Position numbers and translations under genes: made by a program
Shown here: positions 1 to 7,705 of the stretch, in pieces
Position numbering within the stretch: position 1 is the first letter of the stretch
Layout of the letters: every line of letters begins with the position of its first letter
From: JAGVLN01 sp964515755
Lineage (GTDB): Bacteria > Pseudomonadota > Alphaproteobacteria > Rickettsiales > JABSSG01
Length of the DNA stretch: 64,000 nucleotides
Direction of reading: 5' to 3'
NCBI GenBank assembly: GCA_964515755.1
Contig: CAZEVK010000004.1
Span: forward strand, 4,904-68,903
Notes under the pieces: model-generated
What the model was told of the DNA's origin: nothing
Seen by the model: only the letters and a program-made list of their open reading frames with translations
Databases searched by the model: none

Positions 1-404
1 GAGAAAACCGTATTCCGCTTATCATTATCGCTGGCAAAGAATATGGCACTGGCTCATCCAGAGACTGGGCAGCAAAAGGCCCTTCTCTCCTTGGAGTAAA
101 AGCGGTGATAGCCGAAAGCTTCGAACGCATTCATCGTTCCAATTTGGTAGGAATGGGTGTATTACCAATTGTATTTAAAGGTGGAGTTACTCGTAAAGAT
201 TTAGCTCTAGAAGGAGATGAAACCTTTGATTTACTTGGTCTTTCTCCGGAAATGAAGCCAAAATCTGAGGTAAAATTAGTAATTCATTATGCAAACAATA
301 AACGTAAGGAATTCGAACTCATCTGTCGCGTTGATACTATTCAGGAAATTGAGTATCTTAAACACAACGGAGTTCTTCCTTATATGATTAGGGAATTAAT
401 TTAA
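1..404 (+). CDS. acnA: Aconitate hydratase, C-terminal part (5' end outside window)
   Basis: This is the C-terminal (swivel) end of a monomeric aconitase, which interconverts citrate and isocitrate in the TCA cycle using a 4Fe-4S cluster. The reading frame is open from base 3 to the stop at 402-404, giving about 133 residues. It contains the family-typical run KEYGTGSSRDWAAKG followed by AVIAESFERIHRSNLVGMG, which includes the substrate-binding Ser/Arg of the swivel domain. The iron-binding cysteines lie upstream of the window. It pairs functionally with the isocitrate dehydrogenase at 6387-7601, so a TCA cycle is retained. AcnA rather than AcnB is chosen because these C-terminal motifs are AcnA/IRP-type. 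Confidence 0.96.
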   Translation, partial: ENRIPLIIIAGKEYGTGSSRDWAAKGPSLLGVKAVIAESFERIHRSNLVGMGVLPIVFKGGVTRKDLALEGDETFDLLGLSPEMKPKSEVKLVIHYANNKRKEFELICRVDTIQEIEYLKHNGVLPYMIRELI

Positions 405-477
405 AGCTTAATATATTTAATTGTAAATCTTACACATTGATATAAGCTTATAATTAAAAATAGGAATTGATATTAAT

Positions 478-630
478 ATGGTATTTATTTTCATTCTTTT
501 ATTAATAAATCTTTTGATTATTTGGTTTAATAATAGAAAGGCTGCTGTATCTATATTAATACTCAACTTGATAGTTGGCTGCACTTTATTTTTTCATCAT
601 ATCTCTTCTAGTCTTGATATTCAGCTTTAA
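478..630 (+). CDS. DUF5993-like small membrane protein next to dsbB
   Basis: A 50-residue reading frame with two predicted membrane segments, at about residues 2-16 and 24-38, separated by the short basic turn NNRKAA. It ends in HHISSSLDIQL. The size, the two-helix layout, the C-terminal HH motif and the position directly before dsbB match my memory of the small DUF5993 proteins found with DsbB in proteobacteria. The gene ends 11 bases before the dsbB start, so the two are probably co-transcribed. A role in assisting DsbB is inference from neighbourhood only. It is too short for most ORF callers but has an ATG start, an uninterrupted frame and a conserved context. Confidence 0.65.
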   Translation: MVFIFILLLINLLIIWFNNRKAAVSILILNLIVGCTLFFHHISSSLDIQL

Positions 631-641
631 GGAATGCGTAT

Positions 642-1184
642 ATGAAATCAAAATTTATTATAAAATATATTGATTTTTTTGAAATTGCTGGCCTTTGGCT
701 TTTAATAACTTTAGCGCTATTAATTCAATTCTATTTAAATGAGCTACCTTGCCCTTTATGTTTATTACAAAGATTTGGATTTATGGGGATGATGGTAACA
801 TTATGCTTAAATTTCCGCTTTGGATATAAAGCAAGTCATGTTAATCTTTCATTATTATTTGCAATATTTACCTCTTTTGTTGCGCTTAGACAGATAGCCT
901 TACATGCTATTCCTGGGACAGGATCATATGGCAGCGCTATATTTGGATTACATTTATACACATGGTCGTTTATAATTTCTATGGCATTTGTTATTTTCAA
1001 TAGTTTAATTCTAAGTTTAATGGCTCTTAAAGGAGAAAGACCTACTGCTAATAAAACTTTAAAAATCATTCAAAAAGTTTCATTTCTTTTAGTCGGAACA
1101 ATTATTACTATCAATATAATCTCCACTTTTTTAGAATGCGGCTTTTCTCAATGCCCAGATAATCCTACATCTTATTTGTGGTAA
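642..1184 (+). CDS. dsbB: DsbB-family disulfide bond formation protein
   Basis: An inner-membrane quinone reductase that reoxidises a periplasmic DsbA-type thiol oxidase. The protein is 180 residues with about five hydrophobic segments. The first redox pair is C37-P-L-C40 in the family motif PCPLCLLQR. The second pair of classical DsbB sits in the loop between helices 3 and 4. Here that loop (about residues 85-105) has no cysteine, and instead C166 and C171 lie near the C-terminus. This is therefore a non-classical DsbB subtype. The DUF5993-like gene lies immediately upstream. DsbB activity is well supported by the motif; the partner oxidase is not in this window. Confidence 0.88.
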   Translation: MKSKFIIKYIDFFEIAGLWLLITLALLIQFYLNELPCPLCLLQRFGFMGMMVTLCLNFRFGYKASHVNLSLLFAIFTSFVALRQIALHAIPGTGSYGSAIFGLHLYTWSFIISMAFVIFNSLILSLMALKGERPTANKTLKIIQKVSFLLVGTIITINIISTFLECGFSQCPDNPTSYLW

Positions 1185-1258
1185 AGTCGGTAAAACTTTA
1201 CAGCACTTTAAATCTAGAGTAAAACAACTGATAGATTACTTATTATCTTGAGGTTGAT

Positions 1259-2143
1259 ATGGTTACAAAAATTCATGGTATGCTCACTGCTCTCATTACG
1301 CCATTTAAAAATAATAAAATAGACGAAAGTGCTTATGAGAAGTTAATAGAGCATCAAATTAAAAGCGGTATACATGGTTTAGTACCATGCGGCTCTACAG
1401 GAGAATTTGCTACTTTAGAAGAGCAAGAAATCTTACAAACAATCAAATTATGTGTAGAAGTTGCTAATAAGCGGATTCCAGTTATAGCCGGCATTGGTAC
1501 CAATAACACAATAAAAACTGTCAACTTTGCTCAAATAGTTTCAAAACTTGGCGTTGATGCTGTTATGGCAGTAGTACCATATTATAATAAACCATCACAA
1601 AAAGGGCTATACGAACATTATAAATTAATTCACGATGCTATTAATATAGGTCTGGTATTGTATAATGTTCCTGGTAGAACCGTTACTGATCTATTACCAG
1701 CTACCACAGCACAATTAGCAAGATTACCACGAGTAATAGCACTTAAGGATGCTACAGCTAATTTAGAGCGCCCTTTGCAGATATTAAGTCAATTACAAAA
1801 TACGAATTTTACTTTACTTAGCGGCGATGATGTTACTTTTGTAGCGCATAATATTAACGGTGGACATGGCTCCATCTCTGTTGCTTCAAATGTAGTGCCT
1901 AAGCAAATGGTACAAATTCAAAATTTATGCCAACAGGGTAAATATAATCAAGCATTAGAGCTTCATATGAAGCTTTTACCTCTCTACGACATATTATTCT
2001 GCGAATCTAATCCAGTACCAGTAAAATATGCGTTAGAGTTGATGGGAGTATGCTCTAGCGCGGTAAGATTACCATTATGGGAATTAAGTGATGGAAATAA
2101 GGAAAAAGTAAGAAATGTACTCAAGAAATTAGAATTAATATGA
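1259..2143 (+). CDS. dapA: 4-hydroxy-tetrahydrodipicolinate synthase
   Basis: Condenses pyruvate with aspartate semialdehyde, the first committed step toward diaminopimelate and lysine. It is 294 residues, the usual length. The Schiff-base lysine is K163 in ALKDAT. The catalytic tyrosine is Y135 in YNVPGRT, and the substrate loop CGSTGEF spans 44-50. The start is supported by an AGG-containing site just upstream of the ATG. The stop overlaps the smpB start (ATGA), so the two are translationally coupled. With lysC at 36655 it indicates DAP synthesis, presumably for peptidoglycan. Confidence 0.97.
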   Translation: MVTKIHGMLTALITPFKNNKIDESAYEKLIEHQIKSGIHGLVPCGSTGEFATLEEQEILQTIKLCVEVANKRIPVIAGIGTNNTIKTVNFAQIVSKLGVDAVMAVVPYYNKPSQKGLYEHYKLIHDAINIGLVLYNVPGRTVTDLLPATTAQLARLPRVIALKDATANLERPLQILSQLQNTNFTLLSGDDVTFVAHNINGGHGSISVASNVVPKQMVQIQNLCQQGKYNQALELHMKLLPLYDILFCESNPVPVKYALELMGVCSSAVRLPLWELSDGNKEKVRNVLKKLELI

Positions 2144-2589
2144 GAGTCATATCCTCAAATCGCAAAGCAAGTTTTAATTACTTTATTAATGATAAGTTCG
2201 AAGCAGGAATTGTTTTAACTGGGAGTGAGATAAAATCTTTGCGAAACGGCAAAGCTAGTATAGAAGAGGCTTACATTAGCGACTATAAAGGAGAATTATA
2301 TCTAATAAATTCTAATATTTCAAAATACGCACAATCTAATCAATTTAATCATGACGAAAAAAGACAAAGAAAGTTATTATTGCATTCTAAACAAATTAAT
2401 AAATTTCTTGGATTTCTTAAGATCAAGGGTAATACCATCATACCTTTAAAGATGTATTTTAACGACAAAAATCGTGTAAAAGTTGAAATTGCAGTTGCTT
2501 CTGGTAAAAAACTTTTTGATAAAAGAGCTACCATTAAAGAGCGAGATTGGCAGAGGGAAAAAGGTAGGTTGTTAAGAAATGGTAAATAA
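2140..2589 (+). CDS. smpB: SsrA-binding protein SmpB
   Basis: A cytoplasmic tmRNA-binding protein that rescues stalled ribosomes by trans-translation. It is 149 residues, the normal size. It begins with the family pattern NRKASFNYFINDKFEAGI, has GSEIKSLRNGKASI for tmRNA contact, and ends in the basic tail KKLFDKRATIKERDW. The start codon overlaps the dapA stop by four bases, and dapA-smpB adjacency recurs in Rickettsiales. The tmRNA gene itself is not in this window. Confidence 0.97.
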   Translation: MRVISSNRKASFNYFINDKFEAGIVLTGSEIKSLRNGKASIEEAYISDYKGELYLINSNISKYAQSNQFNHDEKRQRKLLLHSKQINKFLGFLKIKGNTIIPLKMYFNDKNRVKVEIAVASGKKLFDKRATIKERDWQREKGRLLRNGK

Positions 2590-2687
2590 AATTTTTACAA
2601 TTAGCTCTTGGAGCAATTGAATTTTTATGATACAATGCGACTTGTTAATTCAACTACTTTGTGCAAAATCTAAAAGGAGAAATGTGT

Positions 2688-3194
2688 ATGTTAGCTGATG
2701 TAAACTTTAAAGCCGGAGATAGTGTTGTTTACCCATCGCATGGCGTTGGAAAAATAATAGAGATTGAATCACAAGCAATAGGCGGTATCGAAATGCAACT
2801 CTATGTGATTCATTTTGAAAGAGAAAAAATGTCTTTAAGAATTCCTGTTAGAAAAGCAAAAAAATCAGGCTTAAGAGCGCTAAGTAATTATGGTGACGTT
2901 GAAAAAGTACTAAATGTGCTTCGTAGTCGTCCTAAAACAAGCAAAGGAATGTGGAGTAGAAGAGCAACAGAATACGAAACAAAAATTAACTCTGGCGAAC
3001 TCTCTTTAATCGCAGAAGTAGTAAGAGACCTATATAAAAATGTAGATGATCCAGATCGTTCTTATAGTGAAAGATTGATTTACGAGTCAGCTCTTAATCG
3101 TTTGTCTAGCGAATTTGCAGCTTTAAATGGTGTTGAACGTGATATAGCAATTACTCAAATCGTTGATGTAATAAGAGAAAAACAAGCAGCGTAG
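2688..3194 (+). CDS. carD: CarD/CdnL family transcriptional regulator
   Basis: An RNA-polymerase-binding regulator of the CarD_CdnL_TRCF family that stabilises open promoter complexes. The protein is 168 residues from the ATG at 2688. It has an N-terminal Tudor-like RNAP interaction domain (KAGDSVVYPSHGVGKI, about residues 7-22) and a helical C-terminal DNA-binding domain. In-frame GTG (2661) and ATG (2682) codons lie upstream. I chose 2688 because the ribosome-binding site AGGAGA at 2675-2680 is seven bases before it, whereas 2682 is only one base away. A terminator hairpin follows at 3220-3248. The gene is probably a single unit. Confidence 0.93.
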   Translation: MLADVNFKAGDSVVYPSHGVGKIIEIESQAIGGIEMQLYVIHFEREKMSLRIPVRKAKKSGLRALSNYGDVEKVLNVLRSRPKTSKGMWSRRATEYETKINSGELSLIAEVVRDLYKNVDDPDRSYSERLIYESALNRLSSEFAALNGVERDIAITQIVDVIREKQAA

Positions 3195-3219
3195 TAGTAG
3201 CGCTTTTTTAAATATTAAA

Positions 3220-3248
3220 TAGTCCCTCCCTTGCGGGACTATTTTTTT
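3220..3248 (+). terminator. Rho-independent terminator after carD
   Basis: A perfect seven-pair stem TAGTCCC (3220-3226) and GGGACTA (3235-3241) with an eight-base loop is followed by seven T residues. The stop codon of the convergent esterase pseudogene lies inside the hairpin, so carD transcription ends against it. Confidence 0.85.
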
Positions 3249-3891
3249 ATCTGTAATACTTGATTCATAAACTTAACACCAACATTAATTCCATTATTAT
3301 TAATTTTGTGTCCAAGATTAGGAATAACTTCGCCATCAACGTTCACACCTACAGAATTTAGCTGTGTACAAGCATCATAAAAATAATTAATAGTTACTAC
3401 TTGATCATCTTTACCGTGAATTAATTTCACTGGAGGATATGATGTTATCTCATCTTTTAAATATTCTGGCAATGTTAGCGCACCACTATACCCTACTTTG
3501 CTCTTCGCAAGCCTACATGTAATGCAATTCTTGTTCTCTGAGAAAAACCCAATTAACATAATATGCTTATCCAAAAGACTGTGTTCATGCAATTTCTGAT
3601 CAATAAATCTATTTAGAATCTGTTCGGTTTTTTTTGCAGTTTTATGAATATTTTCGGGTGTCCAATCTCCATCATAACGCAACCAATCGTATTTATTATT
3701 ATAGCCTTTACACTCATGCGGGCCATTAGGTGCATAAAAATGTGCATCAGGAAATTTAGGAGATACAAAGTTTACAAACAATCGAATCATCATATGCTCG
3801 CCACACATTGCAAAGCCATGCAGTAAGAATATCAATTGTTTTGTATACCGCTAATTGATGGAACTTCATAGGAAAACAAAGACTGGGACAT
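3239..3891 (-). pseudogene. Carboxylesterase/phospholipase-like alpha/beta hydrolase, frameshifted
   Basis: A decayed member of the Abhydrolase_2 (YpfH-like serine esterase) family. An ATG at 3889-3891, directly after the ubiG stop, opens a frame reading MSQSLFSYEVPSISGIQNN and then hits a stop. The family continuation LIFLLHGFAMCGEHM appears in another frame, so a base seems lost near 3834-3842. At the nucleophile elbow the long frame reads GFFSENK instead of GFSQG. The adjacent frame between about 3543 and 3497 reads GFSQRTRIALHVGLRRAK, so an extra T near 3543-3547 is compensated by a loss near 3494-3500. The Asp (HGKDD) and His (NLGHK) regions of the triad are readable. Real decay is likely; base-call error is the alternative. 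Confidence 0.8.
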
Positions 3892-4623
3892 TTACTTATT
3901 CTTGGTAGCCATCATTATATAATTAATATCAAGATTATCCGAAAGGCTCCATTTATTACTAGTAATCGGGCTATAAGAGCAACCTTTTATTTCAATTACA
4001 GATAAATCATTTTTAAATAAAAATTCAGCAATCTCTGATGGCTTAAGAAATTTACTCCAATCATGTGTACCAACAGGCACCCAACGAAAAATATACTCAG
4101 CTCCAATAATAGCTGCTAAATAGCTTTTAACAGTGCGATTGATTGTTGCCATAAATAAAATACCACCTGGTTTAATCAATTTACATACATTAGACATAAA
4201 ACTGGCTAAATCAGATACATGCTCTACTATTTCCATAGCCATTACTACATCAAATCTTGCCTTCTTTTTAGCTAAATCTTCTACTGCTAAACACTCATAA
4301 TCAATATCTAATCCAGATATTTTAGCATGCGCTTTTGCCACCTTAATTGCTTTATCGCTCGCGTCAATGCCTAAAACTTTACCTCCAAGACGTGCTACTG
4401 GCTCTGACAAAATACCACCACCGCAACCAACATCAAGAAAACTTAAGCCTGAGAAAGAATTTGCTGTAGTAGGCTTACGAAAATGAGAGAGAGTTTTATC
4501 TTTAATATATTTAATTCTTATAGGATTTAAAGCATGCAATGTTTTAAAATCCCCTTTTTCATTCCACCATTGATCAGATAAATCAGAAAATTTTTCTACT
4601 TCCGCTTTATCTACACTTTTCAT
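3892..4623 (-). CDS. ubiG: Ubiquinone biosynthesis O-methyltransferase
   Basis: A SAM-dependent class I methyltransferase that carries out both O-methylations in ubiquinone synthesis. It is 243 residues. The N-terminal motif FSDLSDQWWNEKGDFKTLH and the SAM-binding loop DVGCGGG (64-70) are typical of UbiG/COQ3. It starts 11 bases after the upstream DUF2125-like gene, and its stop directly abuts the esterase pseudogene start, so the three form one minus-strand unit. Quinone synthesis fits the quinone-dependent DsbB and respiratory genes nearby. Confidence 0.95.
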   Translation of the reverse strand: MKSVDKAEVEKFSDLSDQWWNEKGDFKTLHALNPIRIKYIKDKTLSHFRKPTTANSFSGLSFLDVGCGGGILSEPVARLGGKVLGIDASDKAIKVAKAHAKISGLDIDYECLAVEDLAKKKARFDVVMAMEIVEHVSDLASFMSNVCKLIKPGGILFMATINRTVKSYLAAIIGAEYIFRWVPVGTHDWSKFLKPSEIAEFLFKNDLSVIEIKGCSYSPITSNKWSLSDNLDINYIMMATKNK

Positions 4624-4634
4624 ATATTTCCTAA

Positions 4635-6326
4635 TTATTGCAGAATCGAAAGTAAGTCTTTAACAGGTGCCAATTTTTCTACATGACCTTGTAGTTCATT
4701 CTGTAATTCCTTTGGTAAAAATTGCTTGATCTTATCAGTAGATTCCTGAATAACTAGATCAGCAAAAAACTTATTCCATAAAAATCCAAATTCTTGAGAA
4801 CTATACTGACCAACCGCGGGATAACGACTGTTTATATTTTTTCGCGCTGATATAGTGATATTAATAGAATTTGAAGTAGGCTCGTCTGAAACTTGCTTAA
4901 TAAATGACTGAATTTCACCTCTAGAGCGTTGCGAAAGATCAAGTGCAGAGCCACCAATAAAAAATTTATGACCGAGCACAGTGGTAATTCTTTGCGCATA
5001 TCCAAAAACATCATTTAAAATAATACCGTAACCATTAAGAGCAAGTTTCATATTATAAGCCTGCTGCTGATCTTTTTGCTGTAAATCACCTGATAGTTCT
5101 AATGAATAAGGCTCAACCATGAAAGCTAGCTTCTTTACTGTTACATCATAATCTGAACTGTTGCTAGATTTAATTTGTAAATTAACATTATTATGTATTT
5201 GTCCAAAAGTTTGTAATCTAGGTACATAAGCTGCATATACGCTAGCATTATTCGTGATGAAGGTGTTTTTGATTTCATCAGATATTACTCCAAGAATAGA
5301 ACGGTTACCAACTGATTTTTGAATGCTAGAACCAGTTCTAAAGCTCTGTACATATTGCTTCATCAATTGGTACCATCGATCACTAAAATTACTATCGCTA
5401 GTTAAATTTAGGTTTAGTACCTTGCTATCATTTATTACATCCCCCTTAATATTTACATTCATTACACTATCTTGTAACTGAAGTTTATTTACATCTAATC
5501 TAAAATTAGAGGCAGAAAGATTGCCATCGTAACTTAAATCCATAAAATAATTTATTTTACCGAGCTGCGATAAATTAAACACTGAAAAATAATTTATGAC
5601 GTTGGGATCAATTGTATTTACAATGCTACTAATTGCATCGGTCTTACTAATATTATGCCATAAACTTAAAGCAGCATTGGTAAAATTAGCATTCACAACA
5701 TTCTGTTTTAAAGAAAGCTTGATAGAGTCCTGATCCTGATAATTTTGAATGTCTAACTGCAACTTATCAGCAGAAAATAGTGACTGATTACCATTTATTG
5801 TTTTAATACTACATTGAGCAGCTTTAACACTTATTTCCTTAATCAAGTTAAATATTTCTTTAGGGTTATCACTTAAGGCCATAACTCTCTTTAGTCCTTC
5901 ACCGTATAACGGTGTTTGATGTAGGGTTATTCTGTATTTAGTATTCTGCGCAGCATCAGCATTGATATTAAATTTATAATCATTAATTGTACCTTTAATT
6001 GATATACCACCTGTAGAAACTAAATCGATAGATTTAACAAGCCACCCTACTGATAATTGAAAATCACCATTAAATTGCACATCATAAATTGCTTTAACAT
6101 TTTTACTGCTTTCAATAAAACGAAAATGAGGCTTGCTTAACTTAAGAGAAAAATCAAAAGGAAAACCACTTACTTTAACAACATAACCACTATCGACTTG
6201 TATTTTTTCACTATTTAAGTCGTTTATTGATTCTTTAATCTTGTTTTCGATTACTGTTGCTACTACAAACCATAGCGCACAGTAGATTAAAATAAGAGCT
6301 AAAAAAACAAGAGTTATTTTACGCAT
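4635..6326 (-). CDS. DUF2125-like exported protein
   Basis: A 563-residue protein with an N-terminal hydrophobic anchor (about residues 4-26, ending in WFVVATVIE). The rest is predicted to be periplasmic, rich in beta-type patterns and Asn/Ser, with no cofactor motifs. The N-terminal signature, with a Trp-Phe at the end of the helix, and the whole layout resemble alphaproteobacterial DUF2125 proteins, which are uncharacterised. It lies between icd and ubiG on the same strand. A periplasmic or envelope location is predicted; the function is unknown. Confidence 0.6.
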   Translation of the reverse strand: MRKITLVFLALILIYCALWFVVATVIENKIKESINDLNSEKIQVDSGYVVKVSGFPFDFSLKLSKPHFRFIESSKNVKAIYDVQFNGDFQLSVGWLVKSIDLVSTGGISIKGTINDYKFNINADAAQNTKYRITLHQTPLYGEGLKRVMALSDNPKEIFNLIKEISVKAAQCSIKTINGNQSLFSADKLQLDIQNYQDQDSIKLSLKQNVVNANFTNAALSLWHNISKTDAISSIVNTIDPNVINYFSVFNLSQLGKINYFMDLSYDGNLSASNFRLDVNKLQLQDSVMNVNIKGDVINDSKVLNLNLTSDSNFSDRWYQLMKQYVQSFRTGSSIQKSVGNRSILGVISDEIKNTFITNNASVYAAYVPRLQTFGQIHNNVNLQIKSSNSSDYDVTVKKLAFMVEPYSLELSGDLQQKDQQQAYNMKLALNGYGIILNDVFGYAQRITTVLGHKFFIGGSALDLSQRSRGEIQSFIKQVSDEPTSNSINITISARKNINSRYPAVGQYSSQEFGFLWNKFFADLVIQESTDKIKQFLPKELQNELQGHVEKLAPVKDLLSILQ

Positions 6327-6386
6327 GATACCAAAATTAATAACATTATCAGTTTAATGATAGCTGGTTATCAGCCATAGTCAATA

Positions 6387-7601
6387 TTAACTATCCTTAT
6401 GGAATTGATCTAACACCGCATCCATATAATCGTCAGTTGTTAACCACTTATCTGGACTACCCGACAATAAAGCAAGATCTTTGGTCATTTTTCCTGATTC
6501 AATCGCTTTAATACAACTATTTTCTAATTTATTAGCAAAATTTACTAAGGCAGTATTATTATCAAATTGACCTCTGTATATTAACCCTCTAGTCCAGGCA
6601 AAAATTGATGCTACCGGATTAGTAGAGGTTTTATTGCCTTTTAGATACTCACGATAATGTCTAGTTACCGTGCCATGCGCTGCCTCTGTTTCAACAGTTT
6701 TACCGTCAGGTGATAATAACACTGATGTCATTAAACCCAAAGACCCAAAACCTTGTGCTACAATATCTGACTGAACATCCCCATCATAATTTTTACAAGC
6801 CCAAACATAACCACCCTCAGACTTAATTGCAAAAGCTACCATATCGTCAATTAAACGATGTTCGTAAGTAAGTTTAGCTGTAGCAAATTTTTCTTTAAAT
6901 TCAGTTGAGTAGATTTTTTCAAAAATATCCTTAAATCTACCATCATATTTTTTTAAAATCGTATTTTTAGTAGCAAAATAAAGTGGTTTTTGCTTTAATA
7001 ATGAGTAATTGAAACAAGCTTTAGCAAATGACTCAATTGATTTATCAAAATTATACATCGAAAGTGCAACACCACTAACAGGAAAATCAACTACGTCTAA
7101 TTCTTGAACAACACCATCTTGACCATAAAAACTTAATTTTAACTTCCCAGGTTGCTTTATCTCCATCTCAGCGGCTTTATACTGATCACCAAAAGCATGA
7201 CGTGCAACAATTATAGGTTGGTTCCAGCTTTTAACTAGCCGAGGTATATTTTTACAAACTATTGGCTCTCTAAATATCGTTCCGTCTAAAATATTACGAA
7301 TAGTTCCATTTGGCGATGGCCACATTTTTTTTAAACCGAACTCTTGAACACGATTATCATCAGGAGTAATAGTGGCACATTTAATACCGACACCATATTG
7401 CTTTATAGCATTTGCAGCATCTTTAGTAATTTGATCATCACTCTCATCACGCTTCATTACAGATAAATCATAGTATTTAATATCTATATCTAAAAAAGGT
7501 AAAATAAATTTGGTTTTAATACTTTCCCAAATTATTCTGGTCATCTCATCACCATCAATCTCCACGATTGGATTCGCTACTTTAATTTTCATATTATCCA
7601 T
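6387..7601 (-). CDS. icd: NADP-dependent isocitrate dehydrogenase (eukaryote-like type)
   Basis: Oxidatively decarboxylates isocitrate to 2-oxoglutarate in the TCA cycle and yields NADPH. It is 404 residues, the length of the homodimeric subfamily shared by alphaproteobacteria and mitochondria. Visible motifs are VEIDGDEMTRIIW at the N-terminus, the substrate loop SPNGTIRN (96-103), the metal-binding stretch YDGDVQSDIVAQGFGSLG, and the nucleotide site EAAHGTVTRHY. A 60-base gap separates it from the downstream DUF2125-like gene on the same strand. Confidence 0.97.
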   Translation of the reverse strand: MDNMKIKVANPIVEIDGDEMTRIIWESIKTKFILPFLDIDIKYYDLSVMKRDESDDQITKDAANAIKQYGVGIKCATITPDDNRVQEFGLKKMWPSPNGTIRNILDGTIFREPIVCKNIPRLVKSWNQPIIVARHAFGDQYKAAEMEIKQPGKLKLSFYGQDGVVQELDVVDFPVSGVALSMYNFDKSIESFAKACFNYSLLKQKPLYFATKNTILKKYDGRFKDIFEKIYSTEFKEKFATAKLTYEHRLIDDMVAFAIKSEGGYVWACKNYDGDVQSDIVAQGFGSLGLMTSVLLSPDGKTVETEAAHGTVTRHYREYLKGNKTSTNPVASIFAWTRGLIYRGQFDNNTALVNFANKLENSCIKAIESGKMTKDLALLSGSPDKWLTTDDYMDAVLDQFHKDS

Positions 7602-7705
7602 CTATATATTATTAAGAAAACTTACATTAAATTAATTACTAGAAATATACAACTCTAACTCGAAAAACTAAATTTGAATTAAAACACCAAGCTTAACATT
7701 TAAAT

